Source: JAWVFN01 sp963696625 (GTDB lineage Bacteria; Actinomycetota; Thermoleophilia; Solirubrobacterales; 70-9). From it: DNA of 11,879 bases. The position numbers and the translations under genes are program-made. The notes under the pieces are model-generated. The model was not told where the DNA came from, did no database searches, and saw nothing but the letters and a program-made list of their open reading frames with translations. Positions within the stretch are counted from its first letter, which is position 1, and every line of letters begins with the position of its first letter. Positions 5,673 to 11,879 of this stretch are shown one piece after another. Where the stretch lies: positions 1-11,879 of the forward strand of contig CAVOKZ010000023.1 of NCBI GenBank assembly GCA_963696625.1. Direction: 5' to 3'.

Positions 5673-6958
5673 AGGGACGCAAGCTCCACTTCATCGCGAT
5701 AGGCGGCGCCGGGATGAGCGGCCTGGCGCTGGTCTGCCGCGCCCTCGGCGCCGAGGTCAGCGGCTCGGACCGTGCCGAGTCCTCCTACCTCGAGCGCGTC
5801 CGCGGCGCCGGGATCGAGCCGGCGCTCGGGCACGACGCCGCCAACGTCCCCGAGGCGGCCGAGGTCGTGATCTCGACCGCGATCGCCGACGACAACCCCG
5901 AGCTGCAGGTCGCCCGCGAGCGTGGCCAGCGGATCATGCACCGGGGCGAGCTGCTGGCCGAGCTCTGCGCCAAGAAGCGGCTGATCGCGATCGCCGGGAC
6001 CCACGGCAAGACCACCACCACCGCCATGGTGGTCTGGGCCCTCCGCGCCCTCGGCGGCGACCCGGCGTTCTTCATCGGCGGCGAGCTGCCCGGCGCCGGG
6101 CCCGGGGGCGAAGCGACGAACGCGGGCTGGGGCGAGGGGGAGTGGGTGGTGGCCGAGGCCGACGAGAGCGACGCCAGCTTCCTCGAGCTCAAGCCCGAGA
6201 TCGCGGTGATCACCAACGTCGAGCTCGACCACCACTCGCGCTGGGGCTCGCTCGCCGAGCTGCGGCGGGCGTTTACGGAGTTCTGCGCTTCCGCATCGTC
6301 CGTCGTCGCCGAGCACGGGGTGAAGCTGCCGGGCGTCGAGGCCTTCCGCTTCGGCCTCGACGAGGGCCATACGCGCCCTCACTTCGACCTCGCGGTCCCG
6401 GGGCGCCACAACGCGCTCAACGCGCTCGCCGCGGTCGGCGCCCTCTATCGCGCCGGCTACGACGCCGGGGCGGCCGAGGTCGCTCTCTGTGACTTCCCCG
6501 GGGTGGCCCGCCGGCTCGAGCTCAAGGGCTCGGCGCGGGGCGCGGCGGTCTACGACGACTACGCCCACCATCCGACCGAGGTCGCGGCGGCGCTCGCGGC
6601 GGCGAGGGATCTCACCTCCGGGAGGTTGATCGCCGCCTTCCAGCCCCATCTCTACTCGCGCACGAAGGCGCTCGCGCGCGAGTTCGGCGCCGCACTCGCC
6701 GTGGCCGACGAGATCGCGGTTCTCGACGTCTATCCCGCGCGCGAGGAGCCGGTCGGCGAGCTCGAGGGCGTCAGCGGCCTTCTCGTCGCCGAGGCCGCGG
6801 CCGATGCGGCCGCCGGCCGCCCGGTGTGGTGGCTGCCCGACGCCGAGCTCGCCGCGCGTGCGCTGGCGCCGCGCCTTCGCCCCGGGGACCTGCTGATCAC
6901 GCTCGGCGCCGGCGACATCTTCAAGCTCGCCGAGACGCTTGCCGGAGAGCCGGCGTGA
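5669..6958 (+). CDS. murC: UDP-N-acetylmuramate--L-alanine ligase
   Basis: MurC adds L-alanine to UDP-MurNAc, starting the peptide stem; it acts in the cytoplasm and uses ATP. The N-terminal domain has FIAIGGAGMSGLA, SGSDRAESS and STAIADDNPE. The ATP loop GTHGKTTTT is at 110-118, followed by VAEADESDASFLELKPE and TNVELDHHSRW. The ring motif PGRHNALNALAAVGA starts at 244. In the C-terminal domain YDDYAHHPTEV and FQPHLYSRTKAL are typical. At 429 residues it is clearly shorter than the usual 450-490. The shortfall lies in the central domain, where the stretch between VVAEHGVKL and PGRHN is only about 30 residues. Catalytic motifs on both sides are intact, so this looks like a compact form, not a broken gene. 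ATG 5669 overlaps the murG stop and the TGA overlaps the murB GTG. Confidence 0.96.
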   Translation: MKGRKLHFIAIGGAGMSGLALVCRALGAEVSGSDRAESSYLERVRGAGIEPALGHDAANVPEAAEVVISTAIADDNPELQVARERGQRIMHRGELLAELCAKKRLIAIAGTHGKTTTTAMVVWALRALGGDPAFFIGGELPGAGPGGEATNAGWGEGEWVVAEADESDASFLELKPEIAVITNVELDHHSRWGSLAELRRAFTEFCASASSVVAEHGVKLPGVEAFRFGLDEGHTRPHFDLAVPGRHNALNALAAVGALYRAGYDAGAAEVALCDFPGVARRLELKGSARGAAVYDDYAHHPTEVAAALAAARDLTSGRLIAAFQPHLYSRTKALAREFGAALAVADEIAVLDVYPAREEPVGELEGVSGLLVAEAAADAAAGRPVWWLPDAELAARALAPRLRPGDLLITLGAGDIFKLAETLAGEPA

Positions 6959-7870
6959 GCGCGCCCGAGAGCGTCGAGCGCCACTTCCCGCTGGCGCGGT
7001 TGACGACCGTGAGGGCGGGGGGGACGGCGGACTTCTTCGCGAAGCCGGCCTCCGAGAAGGCGCTGCTCGAGCTGCTCGCCTGGGCCCGCGATCAGGGGGC
7101 CGAGATCGGAGTCGTCGGCTCGGGCTCGAACCTGCTCGTCGCCGACGACGGCTTCCGCGGCTTGGTGCTCAAGCTCGCGGGCGAGTTGGCCCGCTTTGCC
7201 CGCGACGGCGATCGGGTCCTCGCCGGGGGCGGAGCCCGCCTGCCCTCGCTCGCGGCGAAGGCCGCGGGCTGGGGCCTGACCGGGATCGAGTTCGGGGTCA
7301 ACATCCCGGGCACGGTCGGCGGCGCCGTGCGGATGAACGCCAACGCCTACGGCGGCGAGCTCGCCCAGGTGCTCGAGTGGGTCACCGTCTGCAGCGCCGA
7401 GGGCAGCGAGCGCCGCGAGCCCTCCGAGCCTCGGCTTCAGCTACCGCCGATCCAACCTCGGGCCCGGCGAGGTCGTCTCGCGGGCGGCGTTCAAGCTCTC
7501 CACGGGCGGGGTCGCCGAGGTCAAGGCGACAATGGCCGACATGCGAGAGCGCCGCCTCGAGGCCCAGCCGTCGGGGATCAAGACCTTCGGCTCGACCTTC
7601 GTCAACCCCGACGACCCGCGCGCCGAGGGCCGCTCGGCGGGGCAGCTCCTCGACGCCGCCGAATGCCGCGGGCTGGCCGTCGGCGGCGCCCGGTTCTCGG
7701 TCAAGCACGCGAACTTCGTCGAGAACACCGGCGAGGCGACGACCGCCGACATCCTCGCGGTGATGTCCGCGGGGCGCCGGCGGGTGTTCGAGCGTTTCGG
7801 AGTCCGGCTCGAGCCCGAGGTCCAGGTCCTCGGCGAGGCCGAGTGGCCCGCCGACTGGGAGCTCGGGTGA
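6955..7870 (+). CDS. murB: UDP-N-acetylenolpyruvoylglucosamine reductase, with one frameshift
   Basis: MurB uses FAD and NADPH to reduce UDP-GlcNAc-enolpyruvate to UDP-MurNAc. From GTG 6955, overlapping the murC stop, the first 158 residues read clearly: TVRAGGTADFF, the FAD loop GSGSNLLVADDG (55-66) and GVNIPGTVGGAVRMNANAYG (117-119 is IPG). After the codons for EPSE the family sequence moves to the next frame: LGFSYRRSNLGPGE from 7430, then KTFGSTFVNPDD with the likely catalytic Ser (7592-7594), SVKHANFVENTGEA and LEPEVQVLGE with the catalytic Glu. One extra base, most simply one of C7429/C7430 or the nearby CCC, explains this. Removing it gives 304 residues, a normal length. Since the enzyme is normally essential and no second copy is visible, a sequence error is likelier than a true break. 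Confidence 0.9.
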
Positions 7871-8586
7871 GGGTCAGCCGTGGCCAGATCTGGCGCCGCC
7901 GGGTGCTCGCGGTGCTCACCGTCGGCGTCCTGCTCGCCGCCGCCTACCTCTTCTGGTTCCGCAACGCCTCCTTCTTCGACGTCAACGAGGTCGAGGTCAC
8001 CGGGGTCACCGCCAACGCGCCCGAGGTGACCGCCGCGCTTGCCCAGGCCGCGCAGAAGATGACGACCCTCCACGTCCGCGAGGAGGCGCTGACCGGCGCG
8101 GTGAGCGGCTTCCCGACGGTCGCCGCGATCACCGTGCACTCCCATCCGCCGCACAGGCTGGAGATCGAGGTCACCGAGCGCACGCCGGCCGCGACGGTGA
8201 AGGACGGCGGGGCGACCGTGCCCGTCTCGGGCGACGGATTCGAGCTGCGCGGCGTCAAGGCGCCCTCCGGTCTGCCCCCGGTCGAGCTCACCGGCAAGCC
8301 CGTCAACGGCCATCTCAGCGAGAACGACGTGATCGTCACCACCCTGCTCGCCGCCGCGCCGGCGCAACTCAGGCCGGGCATCGACAGCGCCACCTACGAC
8401 ACCGACAGCGGCGGCGCCGTGGCCGATCTCTCCAACGGAATCGAGCTGCGGCTCGGCGACGCCTCCGACGCCGGCGCGAAGTGGGCCGCGGCGGCCACCG
8501 TGCTCGCCGCTCCCGACCTCGGCAGCCCGGCCTACATCGACGTCAGCCTCCCCGAAAGACCCGTCACGGGCGGATACAGCAGCTGA
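7867..8586 (+). CDS. ftsQ: Cell division protein FtsQ/DivIB
   Basis: FtsQ is a single-pass membrane protein that joins the early and late divisome parts. The start is GTG 7867, overlapping the murB stop by four bases. The 239-residue product has a short basic head (RVSRGQIWRRR), one membrane segment at about 13-31 (VLAVLTVGVLLAAAYLFWF), then FFDVNEVEVTGV, which opens a POTRA-like domain to about residue 105, including HPPHRLEIEVTERTPAA. The rest is the weakly conserved extracytoplasmic FtsQ domain. Because the frameshift in murB puts the murB head in this same frame and there is no stop between, a gene finder may report one long MurB-FtsQ protein. The coupling overlap and normal FtsQ head argue for separate genes. 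It is the last gene before a 340-base gap. Confidence 0.9.
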   Translation: MRVSRGQIWRRRVLAVLTVGVLLAAAYLFWFRNASFFDVNEVEVTGVTANAPEVTAALAQAAQKMTTLHVREEALTGAVSGFPTVAAITVHSHPPHRLEIEVTERTPAATVKDGGATVPVSGDGFELRGVKAPSGLPPVELTGKPVNGHLSENDVIVTTLLAAAPAQLRPGIDSATYDTDSGGAVADLSNGIELRLGDASDAGAKWAAAATVLAAPDLGSPAYIDVSLPERPVTGGYSS

Positions 8587-8724
8587 CGGGCGGAACCGCT
8601 GCAATGGGTCCTGCACTCGTGTTGAGGGCCAGCCGGGCCTCGGCGGTGGGCACGGACCCGGCCAAAACCCCGTTTTCAAAAGTGCGTGATTTGCAGGGAT
8701 TTTTCGAACCCTCAACCTAGTCTG

Positions 8725-8748
8725 GACCTCGACTTGGAGTCGAGGGTC
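8725..8748. promoter_or_regulatory. Palindrome over the -35 region of candidate promoter P1
   Basis: CCTCGACT (8727-8734) and AGTCGAGG (8738-8745) form a perfect 8-base inverted repeat around TGG. With one bulged G the arms extend to GACC and GGTC. It covers the proposed -35 box of P1, so it could be a repressor or activator site. It could also act as a hairpin in a transcript started farther upstream. Confidence 0.55.
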
Positions 8749-8758
8749 ATGGTACGAT
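8729..8758 (+). promoter_or_regulatory. Candidate ftsZ promoter P1
   Basis: TCGACT (8729-8734) matches a TTGACA-type -35 box at four of six bases. After 18 bases comes TACGAT (8753-8758), a good -10 box for the main sigma factor of actinobacteria. The transcript would start near 8765, giving a leader of about 160 bases before ftsZ. This is a pattern call without experimental support. Confidence 0.5.
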
Positions 8759-8776
8759 AAGTCTCGAGTGAGACTT
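8759..8776. promoter_or_regulatory. Palindrome at the P1 transcript start
   Basis: AAGTCTC (8759-8765) and GAGACTT (8770-8776) form a perfect 7-base inverted repeat around GAGT. It begins directly after the P1 -10 box and spans the expected start point. That is a typical place for a repressor operator, or it may form a 5'-end hairpin that protects the message. Confidence 0.55.
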
Positions 8777-8798
8777 GAGGGTCCAGGCGTCGCCCGCG

Positions 8799-8827
8799 TT
8801 GACAGCCCGCTACATTTGCCCTACTTT
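8799..8827 (+). promoter_or_regulatory. Candidate ftsZ promoter P2, perfect -35 box
   Basis: TTGACA (8799-8804) is a perfect consensus -35 box. After exactly 17 bases comes TACTTT (8822-8827), which fits the TAnnnT -10 pattern. A transcript would begin near 8834 and have a leader of about 93 bases. This is the best promoter match in the window and is well placed for ftsZ. Confidence 0.65.
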
Positions 8828-8866
8828 CGCAGTGTGTCCCAAGACATCGAGGGGCCCTTCCGGGAG

Positions 8867-8882
8867 GCGGCGGTTGCGCCGC
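8867..8882 (+). other. GC-rich hairpin in the ftsZ leader
   Basis: GCGGCG (8867-8872) and CGCCGC (8877-8882) form a perfect 6-base stem with a GTTG loop, 44 bases before the ftsZ ATG. Both candidate promoters would include it in the leader. No T-run follows, so it is not a classic terminator; an effect on message stability or translation is possible. Confidence 0.45.
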
Positions 8883-8926
8883 AGGGAAGCGTCCCCGCCA
8901 CATACGGAGCACAAAGACCAAGTCAC

Positions 8927-10057
8927 ATGGAGTCCTCGTACCTCGCAGTCATCAAGGTCGTCGGAGTGGGCGGCGGTGGATCCAATGCGGTGAGCCGCAT
9001 GGTCGACGCAGGCATGAAGGGCGTCGAGTTCATCGCCTGCAACACCGACGCCCAGGCGCTGCTCGCCTGTGACGCCGACGTCAAGATCGGCATCGGCCAC
9101 AACCTGACCAAGGGTCTGGGCGCCGGCGCCAACCCCGAGGTCGGAGCGGGCGCCGCGGCCGAGAGCCGCGACGAGATCAAGGAGGCGCTCAAGGGCGCGG
9201 ACATGGTCTTCATCACCGCCGGAGAGGGCGGTGGCACCGGCACCGGCGCCGCCCCGGTGATCGCCGAGATCGCCAAGCAGGAGATCGGCGCGCTCACGGT
9301 CGGCGCGATCACCAAGCCGTTCGCCTTCGAGGGCCAGAACCGCATGGCGGTCGCCGACGACGGCATCGACAAGCTGCGGCGCGAGGTCGACACCCTGATC
9401 GTCGTCCCCAACGAGAAGCTTCTGGAGATCGTCGAGCGCCGGACCACGATGCTCGACGCCTTCCGCCAGGCCGACGACATCCTGCGCCAGGGCGTGCAGG
9501 GCATCACCGACCTGATCACGATCCCCGGCCTGATCAACCTCGACTTCGCCGACGTCCGCCTCGTCATGCACGAGGCCGGCACGGCGCTGATGGGTGTCGG
9601 CGAGGGCGCCGGCGAAAAGCGGGCGATCGAGGCGGCCAAGGCCGCGATCACCTCGCCCCTGATCGCCGAGCAGATCGACGGCGCCAAGGGCATGCTGCTC
9701 AACATCACCGGCGGCGAGGACCTCGGACTGTTCGAGGTCTCCGAGGCCGCCGAGCTGATCTCCTCGGCCGCCGACGCGCGAGCCAACATCGTCTTCGGCT
9801 CGGTGATCGACGCGGCGATGACCGAGGAGGTCCGGGTCACCGTGATCGCCACCGGCTTCGAGTCCGGCGTCGAGTGGCACCGCCGGGCGCCGATGCAGAT
9901 CGAGAAGGAAGCCCGCAAGAGCCTCGAGGCCTTCCCCCGCCGCCGCGACCGCGACGAGCGCGAGCGCGACAGGGGCCGCGGCTTCGAACGCGAGTCGGTG
10001 GACCGCGATCTGCTCATCGGCGACGCCGATATCGACGTACCTGACTTCCTGAAATAG
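8927..10057 (+). CDS. ftsZ: Cell division GTPase FtsZ
   Basis: FtsZ polymerises with GTP into the ring that recruits the divisome. From ATG 8927 the protein has 376 residues. The tubulin-like GTPase domain shows GGGGSN (15-20), ACNTDAQAL, and the signature GEGGGTGTG (99-107). The T7 region follows with DLITIPGLINLDFADV, whose Asp residues complete the next subunit's active site. The C-terminal domain ends in VRVTVIATGFE. A short charged linker rich in Arg, Asp and Glu leads to the tail peptide DIDVPDFLK, which normally binds membrane-anchoring partners. The same frame is open back to 8768 and would add 53 residues, but these have no family character and overlap the promoter candidates. The ribosome site is weak (GGAG at 8905-8908). 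No ftsA is present. gcvT follows after ten bases. Confidence 0.97.
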   Translation: MESSYLAVIKVVGVGGGGSNAVSRMVDAGMKGVEFIACNTDAQALLACDADVKIGIGHNLTKGLGAGANPEVGAGAAAESRDEIKEALKGADMVFITAGEGGGTGTGAAPVIAEIAKQEIGALTVGAITKPFAFEGQNRMAVADDGIDKLRREVDTLIVVPNEKLLEIVERRTTMLDAFRQADDILRQGVQGITDLITIPGLINLDFADVRLVMHEAGTALMGVGEGAGEKRAIEAAKAAITSPLIAEQIDGAKGMLLNITGGEDLGLFEVSEAAELISSAADARANIVFGSVIDAAMTEEVRVTVIATGFESGVEWHRRAPMQIEKEARKSLEAFPRRRDRDERERDRGRGFERESVDRDLLIGDADIDVPDFLK

Positions 10058-10067
10058 CCTGGGCGGC

Positions 10068-11165
10068 GTGGAAGCCGCTGCCGACCTTCGCCGGACCGCT
10101 CTCTTCGAGGCGCACCAGGCCGCCGGCGCGAAGCTCGTCCCGTTCGCCGGGTGGGAGATGCCGGTCGAATACGAGGACCTGCGGGTCGAGCACCGGGCGG
10201 TGCGCTCCTCGGCGGGCGTCTTCGACGTCTCCCATATGGGCGAGGTCGAGACATCGGGCCCGGGCGCCGAGGCCTTCCTCCAGCACCTGCTCTCCAACGA
10301 CGTCGCCAAGCTCGAGATCGGCGGCGCCCAGTACTCGTGCCTGTGCCGCGAGGACGGTGGGGTGCTCGACGACGTCTTCACCTACCGGCTCGAGGCCGAC
10401 CGCTACCTGACGGTCACCAACGCCTCGAACCACGAATCGGACTTCGAGTGGTGGAGCAAACAGGCCGCGGCGTTTGGCGGCGAGGTCGAGGTTCGCGACG
10501 CGGCGGCCGACTACGCGATGCTCGCCGTGCAGGGGCCGACGGCGCGCGAGATCGTCGCCGGGCTGGCCGACGGCGAGCTCCCGGTGCGCTTTCGCACCGC
10601 TGAGCTCGGCTTCTCCTCGGGCGGGAGCGCGCTCGTCTGCGGCACCGGCTACACCGGCGAGGACGGGGTCGAGATCCTGATCGCCCCCGAGCACGCCGTC
10701 GCCCTCTGGGACGCGCTGCTCGCCGGCGGCGTCACCCCGGCCGGCCTCGGCGCCCGCGACAGCCTGCGGCTCGAGGTCTGTTACTGCCTCTACGGCAACG
10801 AGCTGTCGGTCGAGCGCACCCCGATCGAGGCGTCGCTCGGCTGGTGCTGCAAGGAGGAGACGGGCTTCATCGGCTCGGAGACGATCGCCCGTCACCGAGC
10901 CGAGGGACCCGAGCAGCTGCTCGCTCCGTTCGTGTTCACCGGCAAGGGCGTCCCGCGCCAGGGCAACTCGGTGATGCGCGGCGAGGACACCGTCGGAGTG
11001 GTCACAAGCGGTAGCTTCTCGCCCTCCCTCGAGAAGGGGATCGGAATGGCCTACGTCAGCGCCGAGCTGGCCGAGCCGGGAACCGAGATCGAGATCGACG
11101 TGCGCGGCAAGCGCCGCGCGACCCGCGTCGAAGAGAAGCCCCTCTACAAACACGACCACCATTAA
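10068..11165 (+). CDS. gcvT: Glycine cleavage system T protein (aminomethyltransferase)
   Basis: GcvT moves the methylene group from the aminomethyl-lipoyl arm of GcvH to tetrahydrofolate, releasing ammonia and forming methylene-tetrahydrofolate. The product has 365 residues, a usual length. Typical blocks are VPFAGWEMPVEY near residue 24, GVFDVSHMGEV (50-60), a GGVLDDVFTYRL stretch with Asp101/Asp102 (the position of the family's key Asp), TNASNHESDFEWW, GTGYTGEDGVEI and ARDSLRLEVCYCLYGNEL. The C-terminal barrel has GVVTSGSFSPSLEKGIGMAYV. The GTG start at 10068 lies ten bases after the ftsZ stop, so the two may share a message. GGGCGG just upstream is a poor ribosome site. An ATG start does not exist near the N-terminal motif. 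The product ends in a His-rich KHDHH tail. Confidence 0.95.
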   Translation: MEAAADLRRTALFEAHQAAGAKLVPFAGWEMPVEYEDLRVEHRAVRSSAGVFDVSHMGEVETSGPGAEAFLQHLLSNDVAKLEIGGAQYSCLCREDGGVLDDVFTYRLEADRYLTVTNASNHESDFEWWSKQAAAFGGEVEVRDAAADYAMLAVQGPTAREIVAGLADGELPVRFRTAELGFSSGGSALVCGTGYTGEDGVEILIAPEHAVALWDALLAGGVTPAGLGARDSLRLEVCYCLYGNELSVERTPIEASLGWCCKEETGFIGSETIARHRAEGPEQLLAPFVFTGKGVPRQGNSVMRGEDTVGVVTSGSFSPSLEKGIGMAYVSAELAEPGTEIEIDVRGKRRATRVEEKPLYKHDHH

Positions 11166-11176
11166 CGACCACCCAT

Positions 11177-11183
11177 AAAGGAG
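11177..11183 (+). promoter_or_regulatory. Ribosome binding site of gcvH
   Basis: AAAGGAG lies six bases before TTG 11190. It is the best ribosome site in the window and decides in favour of the TTG start of gcvH. It sits in the 24-base gap after the gcvT stop. Confidence 0.85.
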
Positions 11184-11189
11184 CGAGCG

Positions 11190-11588
11190 TTGGCCGAAGA
11201 GAGCTACCCCGAGGACCTCAAGTACCACGCCGAGCACGACTGGGCGCGGATCGACGGGGAGGAGGCCGCCTTCGGCATCACCTGGTACGCCCAGGACGCG
11301 CTCGGCGGCGTCGTCTTCTTCGACCCGCCCGAGGTGGGTTCGGAGGTCAAGAAGGACACCGCCTACGCCGACATCGACTCGACCAAGGCCTCCTCGGAGG
11401 TCTACGCGCCCCTCTCCGGCGAGGTCACCGAGGTCAACGCCAAGGTCGACGACGAGCCCGAGGCGATCAACGAGGACCCCTACGGCGACGGCTGGCTGGT
11501 CAAGGTCAAGCTCTCGGACCCCTCGGAGGCCGAGCAGCTGATGGACGCCGAGGCGTACAAGAAGCTGCTCGCCGAGAGCGCCGACTAG
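11190..11588 (+). CDS. gcvH: Glycine cleavage system H protein (lipoyl carrier)
   Basis: GcvH carries the aminomethyl group on a lipoyl arm between the P, T and L proteins. The 132-residue product has the normal length. The N-terminus reads YPEDLKYHAEHDWARIDG, followed by FGITWYAQDALGGVVFFDPP. The lipoyl attachment segment is STKASSEVYAPLSGEV, with Lys66 as the modified residue. Next comes NEDPYGDGWLVKVKLSD and a helix with EAYKKLL. The TTG start is supported by a strong ribosome site and gives the family N-terminus; no ATG or GTG is better placed. The spacing suggests one message with gcvT. A GC-rich hairpin follows the stop. Lipoylation would require a lipoyl transferase or synthase encoded elsewhere. 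Confidence 0.96.
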   Translation: MAEESYPEDLKYHAEHDWARIDGEEAAFGITWYAQDALGGVVFFDPPEVGSEVKKDTAYADIDSTKASSEVYAPLSGEVTEVNAKVDDEPEAINEDPYGDGWLVKVKLSDPSEAEQLMDAEAYKKLLAESAD

Positions 11589-11602
11589 CCCCGAGTGGCG
11601 TT

Positions 11603-11627
11603 GGCCCGGGACCCGCGTAGGCGGGCC
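11603..11627 (+). terminator. GC-rich hairpin after gcvH
   Basis: CCCGC (11612-11616) and GCGGG (11621-11625) form a perfect stem with a GTAG loop. An alternative pairing is GGCCCG (11603-11608) with CGGGCC (11622-11627). Position suits a weak terminator or attenuator between gcvH and gcvPA, but there is no T-run after it, so function is uncertain. Confidence 0.4.
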
Positions 11628-11629
11628 TC

Positions 11630-11635
11630 TACGAT
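11630..11635 (+). promoter_or_regulatory. Candidate -10 box giving a leaderless gcvPA message
   Basis: TACGAT lies nine bases before the gcvPA GTG. A transcript started from it would begin within a few bases of the start codon, so the message would be leaderless. I see no ribosome site before that GTG. A good -35 box is missing: TTGGCC at 11601-11606 is 23 bases away, too far. Confidence 0.4.
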
Positions 11636-11644
11636 TCCCGGTCT

Positions 11645-11879
11645 GTGACCCGCTACACCTCCGCCACAGACGCTGACCGTGAGGCGATGCTCGCCGCAGT
11701 CGGCGCCGGCTCGATCGACGAGCTTTTCGAGCCGGTCCCCGAGGCCGTGCGCCTCGGCCGTGCGATCGAGCTCGAGGACGGGCTCTCCGAGCACGACGTC
11801 TACGAGCGCCTGCGGGCGCTGGCGGCGCGCAACGCCGACGCCGAGAGCGAGGTCTCGTTCCTCGGCGCCGGTATGTACG
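11645..11879 (+). CDS. gcvPA: Glycine dehydrogenase (decarboxylating) subunit 1, N-terminal part
   Basis: This is the pyridoxal-phosphate P protein of the glycine cleavage system, which decarboxylates glycine and passes the aminomethyl group to GcvH. Only 78 codons are present before the window ends. They match the N-terminus of the split form (GcvPA): TRYTSATDADREAMLAAVGA, then SIDELFEPVPEAVRL, GLSEHDVYERLRALAARN and EVSFLGAGMY. The single-chain form begins differently, so a separate gcvPB is expected downstream. The start is GTG 11645. It follows gcvT and gcvH on the same strand, separated from gcvH by 56 bases that hold a hairpin and a possible promoter. Confidence 0.9.
   Translation, partial: MTRYTSATDADREAMLAAVGAGSIDELFEPVPEAVRLGRAIELEDGLSEHDVYERLRALAARNADAESEVSFLGAGMY

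Larger units (their letters stand above)
8587..8926. promoter_or_regulatory. ftsZ upstream control region
   Basis: This 340-base gap separates ftsQ from ftsZ and holds no convincing gene. The first 100 bases contain a weak imperfect stem (8624-8641, GAGGGCC/GGGCCTC with one mismatch) that could slow transcription after ftsQ, but no T-run follows. From about 8670 the sequence becomes relatively AT-rich, then contains stacked inverted repeats and two promoter candidates, listed separately. ACCCTCAA (8708-8715) is the exact reverse complement of TTGAGGGT (8775-8782), enclosing the first promoter. GAGGGTC also recurs at 8742-8748 and 8777-8783, 35 bases apart. I infer a regulated promoter region for division and the glycine cleavage genes behind it. 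Confidence 0.7.

Noticed and set aside
6955..8586. A single long MurB-FtsQ fusion protein
   Set aside because: The stretch 7430-7867 in this frame is Arg/Pro-rich and lacks MurB motifs, while the next frame carries the real MurB C-terminus with its own stop and a GTGA start for ftsQ.
8663..8675. AAAACCCCGTTTT as a terminator after ftsQ
   Set aside because: The stem is only five weak A/T-rich pairs and no T-run follows. It is not enough to call a terminator.
8768..8926. An N-terminally extended FtsZ starting 53 residues earlier
   Set aside because: The extra residues have no family character and are encoded by the palindrome and promoter region. ATG 8927 gives the normal FtsZ head.
8810..10381. 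Long minus-strand open frame opposite ftsZ and gcvT
   Set aside because: Typical antisense shadow in GC-rich coding DNA. The plus strand has unmistakable FtsZ and GcvT. Similar long minus frames opposite murC, ftsW and murB were dropped for the same reason.

Overview
The window looks like a piece of chromosome from a high-GC Gram-positive bacterium, most likely an uncultured actinomycetote. Thermoleophilia/Solirubrobacterales is my best guess, but that is inference from sequence style only. The supporting signs are very GC-rich codon use, many GTG starts, 4-base gene overlaps, a division/cell-wall cluster without ftsA, and an FtsZ ending in a DVPDFLK-type tail.

Layout. Bases 1-2009 are accessory and decayed DNA. 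They hold a degenerating repeat array (about 56-282), a ribbon-helix-helix/PIN toxin-antitoxin pair (361-998), and a methylenetetrahydrofolate-reductase-like pseudogene broken into two halves on opposite strands (1001-1556 plus, 1555-1776 minus), followed by about 230 bases in which I recognise nothing. Bases 2010-8586 are a tight dcw operon: murD, ftsW, murG, murC, murB, ftsQ. Most junctions are 4-base GTGA or ATGA overlaps. A 340-base control region with several palindromes and two promoter candidates precedes ftsZ (8927-10057). Ten bases after ftsZ the glycine cleavage genes begin: gcvT, gcvH, and the first 78 codons of gcvPA, which runs off the end.

How they work together. MurD and MurC add amino acids to UDP-MurNAc, MurB makes UDP-MurNAc, and MurG makes lipid II. 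FtsW polymerises lipid II at the septum, FtsQ scaffolds the divisome and FtsZ forms the ring. GcvT, GcvH and GcvP belong to one glycine-degrading complex that feeds one-carbon units to folate. The decayed reductase also belongs to a folate-type one-carbon family.

Main points for a second look: the inverted split pseudogene; the repeat array, whose truncated units fit deletion between short direct repeats; the PIN toxin that seems to need a CTG start; a one-base frameshift in murB that creates a false MurB-FtsQ fusion frame; the ftsZ control region; and the co-directional ftsZ-gcvT-gcvH arrangement. I see no convincing new defence or mobile system here.
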